From contig NZ_QJJR01000011.1 in assembly GCF_003201605.1 (NCBI RefSeq), forward strand, positions 1 through 64,000: a DNA stretch of 64,000 nucleotides, given 5' to 3'. The stretch is from Streptohalobacillus salinus. Lineage in GTDB: Bacteria > Bacillota > Bacilli > Bacillales > Amphibacillaceae. Shown piece by piece: positions 8,063-16,220 of the stretch. The position numbers were made by a program, and so were the translations under genes. Under the pieces are notes generated by a model. The model was not told where the DNA came from and ran no database searches. It was given only the letters and a program-made list of their open reading frames with translations. Position 1 is the stretch's first letter; every line of letters starts with the position of its first letter.

Positions 8063-9169
8063 TTAATCAAATTGCCGGATAATCTGTTGATGCGAGACCG
8101 AAAAAGGATAATCTGTTAACGCCGCTTGCTCCACCCAACGCTTGTTTTCACCAGCTGTAAAAGCTCCCTCCACTTTGAAATGATAGACATCCAAATGCCA
8201 AATCAAGTGGCTAAAGACATGTTTAACGGGTGCTAATTTCCCAGTGAATTTGATGGGGTGATTAAAGTACGCATTAACATACTCATTAAATAACACATCA
8301 TCAATTTGGGTTGTTTCAAACATAGGAAATTGAAACAGATTTTGCAGTAACCCCTGTTCAGTCCGTTTTTCAATCAAATATTGATGATCTTCTGTTTCAA
8401 TGACAGCTACAAAATAATTGCGTTCTTTTTGTTTTTTAGCTTTTGCTTTAACTGGCAGATCAGCAACTTTATCTTCTTTTAACGCTAAACAATACATTTT
8501 GACTGGACAATTTATGCAATCTGGATTTTTAGGTCGACAGATCAAAGCCCCCAGTTCCATTAATCCTTGATTAAAACTCGACGGATCAGTTTGAGAAATG
8601 ATTCGTTCAATCACGCGTTCAAAAAGCTTACGTGTTTTTTGCATTTTTATATCTTCGCCAATCAGTAAAACACGCGACAAAACACGCATAACATTTCCAT
8701 CAACAGCAGGTACCGGCGTATCATAAGCAATACTCATTATTGCTCCGAGCGTGTAGGGGCCAATCCCTTTTAAAGTTGAAAGTTGTTGTATTTCTTTTGG
8801 CACTTCCCCTCCATAATTTGCTTTCACTTCTTTGACAGCGTGATGTAAGTTTCTTGCACGCGAGTAATAACCGAGACCTTCCCAGGCTTTTAGCACCTCT
8901 TGTTCATCCGCATCAGCTAATGCATTTGCCGTAGGAAACTGCTGAATAAAACGATTAAAATATGGGATGACCGTGTCAACTTGCGTTTGTTGTAACATGA
9001 TTTCAGAGACCCAAACCTTATACGGGTCTTGATCTTGACGCCATGGTAAATCTCGCTTAACGATTTGAAACCAGTTAATCAAATCACTCTGAAAAGCCTG
9101 TTCATTAAAAGCTTTTGTATATGTATCAACTTGAAGATTTTGTTCTAATTCTTTTTGTGTGGGTGACAT
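8063..9169 (-). CDS. mutY: Adenine DNA glycosylase MutY
   Basis: Removes adenine mispaired with 8-oxoguanine. The protein is about 368 aa. The catalytic glutamate is in SEIMLQQTQV, the helix-hairpin-helix region is LKGIGPYTLGAI, and the catalytic aspartate is in PAVDGNVMRV. The [4Fe-4S] loop CRPKNPDCINCPVKMYC has the expected C-x6-C-x2-C-x5-C spacing. The C-terminal NUDIX-like domain that recognises 8-oxoG follows from about residue 235. The ATG at 9169 has AAGGAGG in front of it. It is divergent from yfhP, as in B. subtilis. Confidence 0.95.
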   Translation of the reverse strand: MSPTQKELEQNLQVDTYTKAFNEQAFQSDLINWFQIVKRDLPWRQDQDPYKVWVSEIMLQQTQVDTVIPYFNRFIQQFPTANALADADEQEVLKAWEGLGYYSRARNLHHAVKEVKANYGGEVPKEIQQLSTLKGIGPYTLGAIMSIAYDTPVPAVDGNVMRVLSRVLLIGEDIKMQKTRKLFERVIERIISQTDPSSFNQGLMELGALICRPKNPDCINCPVKMYCLALKEDKVADLPVKAKAKKQKERNYFVAVIETEDHQYLIEKRTEQGLLQNLFQFPMFETTQIDDVLFNEYVNAYFNHPIKFTGKLAPVKHVFSHLIWHLDVYHFKVEGAFTAGENKRWVEQAALTDYPFSVSHQQIIRQFD

Positions 9170-9283
9170 GACTTTCCTCCTTGTCGTGAAAATAATCAAT
9201 CATGCTAGGTTTAAACTACCTTCAAAATGGCTACTACTAAGTATAGTCTATTTTTAATTGTTTGTTAAAGGGGTGAGTCAAAA

Positions 9284-10270
9284 ATGGATACGGGTACACA
9301 TATCGCCATGGGCGTTGCCCTCGGTGGCATCGCTACAATTGATCCAACCATTCATGATAACCCCGTGCTATTCGGTGCTGTCATGGTAGGAACAATCGTT
9401 GGTTCACATGCACCTGATTTTGATACCGTACTAAAGCTTAAAAATAACGCCGTATACTTAAGACACCATCGTGGAATTACCCACTCTATTCCACTCGTAA
9501 TCTTTTGGGGGTTCTTTATCTCTAGCTTACTCTATATCGCCGTTCCAAATTCACCATACTTTACCTTATGGCGTTGGACTGCGTTAGCTGTTGTCATTCA
9601 CGTGTTTGTTGATATTTTTAATGCTTATGGTACACAAGCCTTACGGCCATTCTCAAATCGTTGGATTGCTCTCGGGTTCATCAACACATTTGATCCGGTT
9701 ATCTTTGTAGCCCACTTGATCGGGTTTGGACTTTGGGGAATCGGGTTACATCCGACCGCTGTTTTCCTTTCTATATATGGCTTGCTTAGTTTATATTATC
9801 TTAAGCGCTACTGGCAAAAACGCGTCTTAGAACATAAATTGTTGTTATATTATGGTGAAAATGAAGTAGAAGGTATTTATACTTCTCCCACCATCAAACA
9901 ATCAATTTGGCGACTTGCCGTCACGACAAAAAACAGCTTTTATGTTGCAAGAGCCATTGACGGTAACATACAAATTGTTCACCAATTTCCACGTGTACCG
10001 TTACCGAATAACAAACTCATCGCAACCGCTAAAACAGATAAAAATGTAGCAGCATTTCTCTCCTTCTCATCAGTATATCGTTGGGAAATGGTCGAATATG
10101 AGAACTATAAAGAAATCAGATTCATTGATCTACGTTATCGCTCAAAAGATCATTATCCATTTGTAGCAGTTGTTAAAATAAGTAATAATCTTGATATTCT
10201 TAACTCTTACACAGGTTGGATTTTTTCAGAAGACAAATTGCAAGATAAATTGCTAATCGAAGATGACTAA
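9284..10270 (+). CDS. yfhP: YfhP/YdjM-type membrane-bound metal-dependent hydrolase
   Basis: A 328-aa protein of the DUF457 family, predicted membrane-bound metal-dependent hydrolases of unknown substrate. The N-terminal half carries the metal-ligand-like motifs MDTGTHIAMG (His6), HAPDFD and HHRGITHS, with membrane helices between about residues 30 and 175. The C-terminal 150 residues are soluble. It lies next to mutY as in B. subtilis. A good ribosome site (AAGGGGTGAG) precedes the ATG. Confidence 0.85.
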   Translation: MDTGTHIAMGVALGGIATIDPTIHDNPVLFGAVMVGTIVGSHAPDFDTVLKLKNNAVYLRHHRGITHSIPLVIFWGFFISSLLYIAVPNSPYFTLWRWTALAVVIHVFVDIFNAYGTQALRPFSNRWIALGFINTFDPVIFVAHLIGFGLWGIGLHPTAVFLSIYGLLSLYYLKRYWQKRVLEHKLLLYYGENEVEGIYTSPTIKQSIWRLAVTTKNSFYVARAIDGNIQIVHQFPRVPLPNNKLIATAKTDKNVAAFLSFSSVYRWEMVEYENYKEIRFIDLRYRSKDHYPFVAVVKISNNLDILNSYTGWIFSEDKLQDKLLIEDD

Positions 10271-10300
10271 AACGCAGGCAAATGACTGCCTGCGTTTTAG
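10267..10300. terminator. Bidirectional terminator between yfhP and recX
   Basis: Stem AAAACGCAGGCA / TGCCTGCGTTTT with a 6-base loop, serving both convergent genes. Confidence 0.85.
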
Positions 10301-10347
10301 TTATCTTTTTATTTTAAAAGTAGGGTTTATCCCCACTAAAAATACAA

Positions 10348-11163
10348 TTAATTGCCTTCAACATGCTCTTCAACAAAGCGATCTATTAAACTACCATCGA
10401 ATCCTTTTTGATAAAGATTCGCTTTCACTTTTTGTTTGAGCATATAGCCCGAATGTTTACGTTCATGACGCTTCAGTATTTTTTCGCCTTGATAGACACA
10501 CGCTTCCCATTCTTCATCATCGTCTTTTTCTATTTCTACACCTTCAAAGGCAATTGAAATAGCATCACTCGCATAACCTTTTTGCATTAACCGCTGTTTA
10601 AGTTTTTGTTGAACTATTTTTTGACTCGTTTTTGTTTGCTTATTGTTTTCCTTTTCAATTAACTGGGTGATCATATCGACTTGTTCTTCTTGCGTATACA
10701 AATCCATTGCTTTATCTACCACGTGTTGATCAATTCCCTTCCTGAATAACTCTTGTTTTATTACTCTTGGTCCTTTGGAGGTTGTTTGTTTTTTAGTTAG
10801 GACGTACGCTTCACTAAATGCTTGATCATCTAATAACTTAACATGAGTTAATCGCTGAATAATCTCATCAATATGTTCAGGGTCAACCTCTTTTTTTATT
10901 AAATAGTCTTTAACTTCCTTTGTTGCACGCATACGATACGACAAATAATGGAGAGCCATATTGTAACTTCGATTGATCGAATCTTTACTCTTTAAAGCAT
11001 GTAAATCCGCATCGCTTAAATCTAATCCTTTTGTCAGACCTTCACTAATTAGCGTCTCTTCTTCAACACTAAAACCGTATGCTTCTTTACCTGCGGTTTC
11101 TAAAAAAATATTGTAACGATCTTGACGTTTCATTTGCATGGTAATGCGTGAGATTTTCGGCAA
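10348..11163 (-). CDS. recX: Regulatory protein RecX
   Basis: A 271-aa modulator of RecA filaments, close to the 264 aa of B. subtilis RecX. The sequence shows the repeated three-helix RecX units: ALHYLSYRMRATKEVKDYLIKK, then LLDDQAFSEAYV with SKGPRVIKQELFRKGI, and a C-terminal unit around KQKVKANLYQKGFDGSLID. It starts with TTG at 11163, preceded by GGAGGGG. A LexA-like palindrome lies about 25 bp upstream, suggesting SOS control. Confidence 0.92.
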   Translation of the reverse strand: MPKISRITMQMKRQDRYNIFLETAGKEAYGFSVEEETLISEGLTKGLDLSDADLHALKSKDSINRSYNMALHYLSYRMRATKEVKDYLIKKEVDPEHIDEIIQRLTHVKLLDDQAFSEAYVLTKKQTTSKGPRVIKQELFRKGIDQHVVDKAMDLYTQEEQVDMITQLIEKENNKQTKTSQKIVQQKLKQRLMQKGYASDAISIAFEGVEIEKDDDEEWEACVYQGEKILKRHERKHSGYMLKQKVKANLYQKGFDGSLIDRFVEEHVEGN

Positions 11164-11186
11164 AAAACCCCTCCTTCGCGTTCGAA

Positions 11187-11200
11187 AGAACGTTCGTTCT
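11187..11200 (-). promoter_or_regulatory. LexA-like (SOS) box upstream of recX
   Basis: The core GAAC-N4-GTTC at 11188-11199 matches the inner part of the B. subtilis LexA consensus CGAACnnnnGTTCG; the outermost bases differ. On the minus strand it sits between a TATAAG/TATACT -10-like stretch and the recX ribosome site. Confidence 0.55.
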
Positions 11201-11204
11201 TATA

Positions 11205-11639
11205 CGAGTATAACATGTAAATCCTTAAAATCGCTAGTATTCATTTGAAATAACTAGCCATACTTTGATTTACCCAACAAAAATGCTAGACGCCTTTACA
11301 GTTATTGTTAATAACAACATTATAGTTACGCAGGATTCACAAAAGAAGCAAAATCATATTTAAAAGGCACACAAAGATAGACGCTCCCAGCATCGCATCA
11401 GAAACAAGTGGAATAGCCCCGAAAACGCTCGTTTGCACACCACTTTCAAAGGTTTCAATGAAAAACGCTAAGGAACGCTTAACGCATCTGTCACTTAACA
11501 CTTAAACATGCACGGCAGATGGACTATCGGATAGAAATGAGCAACAGAGATAAAGAAAGCTTGTATCAATCAACATTAAACCTTGCGACGCCCAAATTTC
11601 AATTGACTTTTTTTAGTCATCTATTACACCCAACAAACG
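11205..11639. other. Gene-free stretch upstream of recX
   Basis: About 430 bp with no complete gene. A minus-strand open segment at 11337-11501 encodes a short peptide ending in a hydrophobic helix (SGVQTSVFGAIPLVSD then AMLGASIFVCLLNM) without a ribosome site. It may be the tail of a decayed membrane protein. Confidence 0.3.
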
Positions 11640-11897
11640 TTATGGCTTAATTTTTTTCATCAGCAAGGGTAATGTTTCCGCTGTTGCATGCTGATGTTTA
11701 ATCGATTGACAGGTAAGTTCTAAAGTTAGTTGTTTTATGGTCAGCATCGAGTCATGTTGAAATACAATTAAAACTTGATTATTTTTCATTATTTCATATT
11801 GGCGTAACTGGAAAGGGGCGGTCAAAAAGCGAAATGAATGCGCAGCATAATTAGCTGCGTCCCAATTTGTCTTCTCTACCAATAGATAACTATACAT
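11640..11897 (-). CDS. Small hypothetical protein
   Basis: An 85-aa protein that I do not recognise. It is not membrane-bound; it contains YSYLLVEKTNWDAANYAAHSFRF near the N-terminus and a short helical middle. AGAGGTG lies at good spacing before the ATG, which is the main support for it being real. It is divergent from the XRE regulator at 12036, so the two may share a control region. Confidence 0.5.
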   Translation of the reverse strand: MYSYLLVEKTNWDAANYAAHSFRFLTAPFQLRQYEIMKNNQVLIVFQHDSMLTIKQLTLELTCQSIKHQHATAETLPLLMKKIKP

Positions 11898-12035
11898 GAG
11901 ACACCTCTAATGTTCTTTTTAAGAACATCATACAATATATACCTAATAAGAACAATCTGTGCACGTTAAACAAACACTAAACATGATAGGATTACCACAT
12001 ACTTAGTATAAATACACAGAAAATGAGTGGTAATA

Positions 12036-12467
12036 ATGCTAATCAATCGATTTGCTCATAATTTAAAATACTACCGAAAGAAACATGACTATACCCAACA
12101 ACAGATTGCTGATTTACTTAACATTTCACGGTCAGTTGTGGCCAAATGGGAAAATGGTCACGTCTTACCTGACCTTAACAACACTTTAAAATTAAGTCAG
12201 TTATTTCAAATAACACTTGATGAGTTTGTTGGTAAAACAAACGTTACCCAAAATTTACTGAGTGACTATCAAGCACATTACAGTAGTGAACCTTTTGCGG
12301 AACAAATAGACTTCGATGAAGAATCCTTCAATTATCTAATTGATTTTATTATTAAACATCCTAGTTTAAAGCAACAATTATCAACCTATATGGCGTTATC
12401 AATTAAGCAACAGAAATCTGCCGAGAAAATTTTCGCGTCAGTTCTTGAAGAAATGAGAAAGCAATAA
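12036..12467 (+). CDS. XRE-family transcriptional regulator
   Basis: A protein of about 143 aa with an N-terminal Cro/C1-type helix-turn-helix (residues about 3-60): YTQQQIADLLNISRSVVAKWENG then PDLNNTLKLSQLF. The rest is a helical C-terminal region of no known family that may mediate dimerisation. GAGTGG precedes the ATG at 12036; a GTG 9 bp earlier is less likely. Targets are unknown, but the divergent small gene at 11640-11897 is the obvious candidate. Confidence 0.82.
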   Translation: MLINRFAHNLKYYRKKHDYTQQQIADLLNISRSVVAKWENGHVLPDLNNTLKLSQLFQITLDEFVGKTNVTQNLLSDYQAHYSSEPFAEQIDFDEESFNYLIDFIIKHPSLKQQLSTYMALSIKQQKSAEKIFASVLEEMRKQ

Positions 12468-12471
12468 AAAA

Positions 12472-12509
12472 TCCCTCCACTGATAAAGATATCAATGCAG
12501 GGGTTTTTT
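12472..12509 (+). terminator. Terminator of the XRE regulator gene
   Basis: Imperfect stem CCCTCCACTGATA / TATCAATGCAGGG followed by six T residues. Confidence 0.75.
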
Positions 12510-12524
12510 GTTAGCTTTATTCAG

Positions 12525-13184
12525 CTATATTTGACTGTTTTTCACTTTATCTTCCTTAACAACATATTTACAGCTCTTACCGCCTTTAGCGATACATGAA
12601 ACCCGTTCAACATCATCCGTTCCTAAAACCTCTTTAAAGAGTTTCAATTCACATTCACACGGCTTATCATACTCATTGGCAATCGCTGAAATTGGACAAT
12701 TGAATTGAGCAAAAGTAACCGCGCCATCTCCTAATTCCGGATCGCTCGCCATCTCTGCCATATAGCCGCTTTCTTCTTGGACATCTACCAATTGTTTAAC
12801 TCGATCAGCTAAAGGATCATCAATGAAAATACGACGTTGATATTTTTTCCGCATGCGCTGTTCACGATTATTAAACAAGATATCAATCGCGTCCTCACCC
12901 ATACTATCTTTTATATCATGTAAAATTTCAACAGCAATTTTTCCATAACTATTCGGAAATAAATCATTACCCGCTTTAGTTAAACTATAAAATATTACCG
13001 GACGGCCCATTGGTTGTCTCACTGTTCGAGATGAAATCAGACCTTCTCCTTCGAGCTTAATCAAATGCTTACGCACAGCCATTTCCGTTATATCAAGAAA
13101 TTCCTTTAAGCCACTCACTGATAATTCCTGTTTTTTCTTTAAGAGTTCTAACACAGCTTCTCTTGTCGATTTATCTTTCGCCAT
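12525..13184 (-). CDS. SufR-like Fe-S transcriptional regulator
   Basis: A protein of about 219 aa with an N-terminal winged helix-turn-helix (SVSGLKEFLDITEMAVRKHL, then wing residues RTVRQPMGRPVIFY). A helical middle leads to a cysteine-rich C-terminus: FNC, 12 residues, CEC, then SC and SC further on. This is the layout of SufR-type repressors, which bind an Fe-S cluster and control Fe-S assembly genes; the later spacings differ from cyanobacterial SufR. The ATG at 13184 has CAGGTG upstream. A perfect inverted repeat lies in its own promoter. What it controls besides itself and perhaps the divergent yuzB-like gene is unknown. Confidence 0.75.
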   Translation of the reverse strand: MAKDKSTREAVLELLKKKQELSVSGLKEFLDITEMAVRKHLIKLEGEGLISSRTVRQPMGRPVIFYSLTKAGNDLFPNSYGKIAVEILHDIKDSMGEDAIDILFNNREQRMRKKYQRRIFIDDPLADRVKQLVDVQEESGYMAEMASDPELGDGAVTFAQFNCPISAIANEYDKPCECELKLFKEVLGTDDVERVSCIAKGGKSCKYVVKEDKVKNSQI

Positions 13185-13219
13185 TTCCAACACCTGCCCT
13201 TATGACTATAGTACATAAA

Positions 13220-13247
13220 AAAGTTTGTGAAGTAAATAACAAACTTT
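13220..13247. promoter_or_regulatory. Operator-like inverted repeat of the SufR-like gene
   Basis: Perfect 9-bp arms AAAGTTTGT and ACAAACTTT separated by 10 bp. On the minus strand the repeat covers a promoter reading TTTACT, 17 bp, TACTAT. Binding there would block transcription of the regulator. Confidence 0.6.
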
Positions 13248-13373
13248 GATTTTTTTATTTTTTTATTATAAAAGTTTAGAATGTTGTTGACCATGACGGT
13301 GGTGAGCAGATGAAATGACAACGTTGTCGATTTGCTTTATACTTTTCTTTCAGTATAACATAACAATAGGGGC

Positions 13374-13628
13374 GTGGGTACAATCGGTATTGTCATTGTT
13401 GAGATTTGTGAAAGTAATCTATTACAAACCATCGAAACAGAAGACTTATTTGAATCAGAATACCCTGAAGTCTCGGTTATTTCAAGTGAATGTCTATCTT
13501 TTTGTGGTTTGTGCCGGCTCAGACCGTTTGCATTAGTTAATGGTCGTCGAATTAAAGGTAAAGATATTAATGATTGCCTAACTAACATTCGTCGTGCAAT
13601 TGAAGAAGAACTGGCTTTTTATAAATAA
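13374..13628 (+). CDS. YuzB-like DUF1450 protein
   Basis: An 84-aa protein of the DUF1450 family (B. subtilis YuzB), whose function is unknown. Typical features are the N-terminal VEICESNL, the cysteine motif CLSFCGLC followed by RPFALVNG, and a C-terminal helix. The cysteines suggest metal or Fe-S binding. The start is a GTG at 13374 with only a weak GGGG upstream. It is divergent from the SufR-like regulator, which is consistent with a link to Fe-S metabolism. Confidence 0.75.
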   Translation: MGTIGIVIVEICESNLLQTIETEDLFESEYPEVSVISSECLSFCGLCRLRPFALVNGRRIKGKDINDCLTNIRRAIEEELAFYK

Positions 13629-13636
13629 ACACATGT

Positions 13637-13676
13637 AACAATGGCGTTGGATCAAATCCAACGCCATTGTTTTTTA
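13637..13676. terminator. Bidirectional terminator
   Basis: Stem AACAATGGCGTTGGAT / ATCCAACGCCATTGTT (3-base loop) followed by T-runs, between the yuzB-like gene and the convergent chemoreceptor gene. Confidence 0.88.
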
Positions 13677-13678
13677 TC

Positions 13679-15526
13679 TTATATTTTATTGTGCTTTTCA
13701 TCAATTTTAAACTGACGAATCAACTCGTTCAGGCGATTTGCTGAATCCATTAACATCTGAGAACCACTTGCAACCTCTTCCATCGATGTTGATGCTTCCT
13801 CAGCAGAAGCTGATGTCTCTTCAACACCTGCTGCTGACTCTTCTGAAATCGAAGCAATTTCTTGAACTGATCCATTGACCTGTTCACTATCAGCTGCCAA
13901 GGTTACGAGTCCATCCATTACTGTTTGAACATGGGTTGTCATCGTCGCAATCGCTTCTTCGATTGACTTAAACCGAACCCCGGTGCGTTCGATATCATCT
14001 TTCCCTTGTTCAACTTCTTGATTACCTTTAGACAACGCATCAGATACAGAGCGTGATTCTTGTTGGATCGTTTGAACAATGCCTGTAATATCCCCAATCG
14101 AATCATTCACTTGTTCTGCTAATTTACGTACTTCATCAGCGACAACGGCAAAACCTTTACCGTGCTCTCCGGCACGTGCCGCCTCAATCGCTGCATTTAA
14201 TGCTAATAAATTCGTTTGATCAGCAATATCTTTTATCACACCAACAAGTTTGGTAATTTGTTTTGATTGTTCATCCAGGCCTGATACCTTCTTCACAGCA
14301 TCCTTTACGATTTGATCAATCGTTGTCATCTGACTGATTGATTTTTCCATATACGTATTTCCAGCTTGCGTTTCTTCTAGTACCACACGTGATGAATCAT
14401 TAATCGTTTCACTACTCGCACCGATAGCATTAATTCGATCAGCAAAGGCTTTCATTGTCTCAGCTAAATCACCAGCATAGGTTGCCTGAGACTCTGTTCC
14501 AGTAGCCAACTCTTCCATTGTAATCGCAATTTGTTCTGTACCAGTCTTCACGTCATTCGCGGATTGATTCAGTTGTTCACTCTCGCTGCGCACTTGATTT
14601 GAGGTCTCACTGATCTGGTTAATCATTGTAATAAGCTGTGCTTTCATTGTATTGATTGAAGAAGACAGTCGCCCGATTTCATCTTTCCCTTGATAATTGA
14701 TTGTTTCAGCTGTTAAATCACCAGTGGCAATCTGATCACTGGTCTTAACAACACGATTCAAGTGTTTAGAAACATAGCGTGAAATAATCAATACCAGAAC
14801 TAAACCGATGATTAGTGAAATGAGCATTGACGCAAGCAACATCGTCATTGCAAATGCTTGCGACTGATCAGCATCAGCTACTGCTTGATCACGATCTTCA
14901 ATGATCATGTCACGTAAATATTCTAAATATAACGAGGTTGTATTTGTTGAACTGCTGAACCGATTGCTATACAAACGTCGAATATCTTCAGTTGCACCAA
15001 CGTTTTCCATGATATCATTATAAAACATATCGTCGAGGGCTTGATTGTTCGCTAATACTTCATTATATAATGATTGTTGATTTTCATTTTGAATATTTTC
15101 ACCCAAAAACTCTAGCAATTCATCAATACGTGCTTTTTTTGTTTCAAAATCTGATCGGTGTGTTTCATTACCGAATTGAATAAAGTTCATGGCTGATAAC
15201 CCTTTAGATTGAATTTGAGCACTGAGTTCAGTTGTAAGAACAGCTCGATCTCCTTGGGCTTCAACAGTATCCATATTATCTTGAATGTCAAATAAAGTTT
15301 GGGAAACTAACGCCGTTGAAATTGATAATAATATAAAAATAGTTATAATGACAATACCGTATTTCCAACCAATTGAAATATTATGTAGACTGAATTTTTT
15401 ATTGTTTTTAGTTGCTTTTCCTTTAGCATCACGATGCTTTATCTTGTTAATTCCACCTCTACTTTTTTTAATCTTTTCTTTCTTTACTTTAGACACTTTC
15501 TCTTTACCTTTTCTTAACAATTTCAT
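13679..15526 (-). CDS. Methyl-accepting chemotaxis protein
   Basis: A 615-aa membrane chemoreceptor that signals to CheA/CheW. The order is: a basic cytoplasmic N-terminus (20 Lys/Arg in the first 44 residues), TM1 at about 55-75, an extracytoplasmic helical domain of about 150 residues resembling the 4HB type, TM2 at about 226-249, a HAMP linker, and the long signalling coiled coil with the conserved tip around [25 protein letters not shown] precedes the ATG. The ligand cannot be predicted. It lies downstream of the c-di-GMP-controlled fapA-pilZ genes with a gap of 256 bp, so it may have its own promoter. Confidence 0.92.
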   Translation of the reverse strand: MKLLRKGKEKVSKVKKEKIKKSRGGINKIKHRDAKGKATKNNKKFSLHNISIGWKYGIVIITIFILLSISTALVSQTLFDIQDNMDTVEAQGDRAVLTTELSAQIQSKGLSAMNFIQFGNETHRSDFETKKARIDELLEFLGENIQNENQQSLYNEVLANNQALDDMFYNDIMENVGATEDIRRLYSNRFSSSTNTTSLYLEYLRDMIIEDRDQAVADADQSQAFAMTMLLASMLISLIIGLVLVLIISRYVSKHLNRVVKTSDQIATGDLTAETINYQGKDEIGRLSSSINTMKAQLITMINQISETSNQVRSESEQLNQSANDVKTGTEQIAITMEELATGTESQATYAGDLAETMKAFADRINAIGASSETINDSSRVVLEETQAGNTYMEKSISQMTTIDQIVKDAVKKVSGLDEQSKQITKLVGVIKDIADQTNLLALNAAIEAARAGEHGKGFAVVADEVRKLAEQVNDSIGDITGIVQTIQQESRSVSDALSKGNQEVEQGKDDIERTGVRFKSIEEAIATMTTHVQTVMDGLVTLAADSEQVNGSVQEIASISEESAAGVEETSASAEEASTSMEEVASGSQMLMDSANRLNELIRQFKIDEKHNKI

Positions 15527-15782
15527 GACCGATACCCTCCTGTTATAAAAGCGCTTTCAATTTCCAATAAAAGATAATTTATTGCCTGAACAAACTCTAA
15601 TTCCATCATACTATTTTATTATCGGCTTGTTCAAGGTAATTCTTAATAAATTTATTTTAAAATGTATAGATCATTTCTAAAGATTCACAAATTGTTAACA
15701 CTAAGGACTTATACAACGCTCAAAACAACTGCTTAGCACAATATTTTTCCGACTATTTAACCAAAATAAGAGACCTAGTCGC

Positions 15783-16172
15783 TTAGACTAAGCCCCCACC
15801 ATCTGTGCGTCGTTTACTGTACTCTTTTACTGCATGTGTAATCCCCTGTTCACGTTCAGCGTCTTCAAATCCTTCAATACCGTAATGATAATAATCATTT
15901 TCTTCTTTTTTCCAAGCGATTTTTCCTAGCATCGTCAATGTTGTGCCCTCTAGCGAGAAAGTAGCTTCAATTAAAAATTCTTTTTTGTGTGTAGGCAAGT
16001 TTAATTTACTCTTAAATCGCATCCCTTTAGGACTGATATCAATAATCTTCATTGCCCCAGAATCTGTACGCTTTATTTTTTCTGTATCTTCATGATTCAG
16101 CAGTATCACAAAAGCGCCATCCACAGGTTCTAAAAATTGATACCGAAAGGGCTCTTTTCTTTTATAACGCAT
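15783..16172 (-). CDS. PilZ domain protein (c-di-GMP receptor)
   Basis: A small protein of about 129 aa. It shows an N-terminal RYKRKEPFRYQF segment, corresponding to the RxxxR part of the PilZ motif, and DISPKGMRF, corresponding to D/NxSxxG. Both parts of the c-di-GMP binding site are therefore present. The remainder is a beta-barrel-like domain. The ATG at 16172 is preferred because GGAAGGG lies 6 nt upstream; an ATG at 16178 is too close. It follows the fapA-like gene by 48 bp and probably shares its c-di-GMP-riboswitch leader. Confidence 0.82.
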   Translation of the reverse strand: MRYKRKEPFRYQFLEPVDGAFVILLNHEDTEKIKRTDSGAMKIIDISPKGMRFKSKLNLPTHKKEFLIEATFSLEGTTLTMLGKIAWKKEENDYYHYGIEGFEDAEREQGITHAVKEYSKRRTDGGGLV

Positions 16173-16220
16173 CTTCATCCCTTCCTTTCTTGCAGATAAA
16201 GTGTACCTTAACTGTTTACG

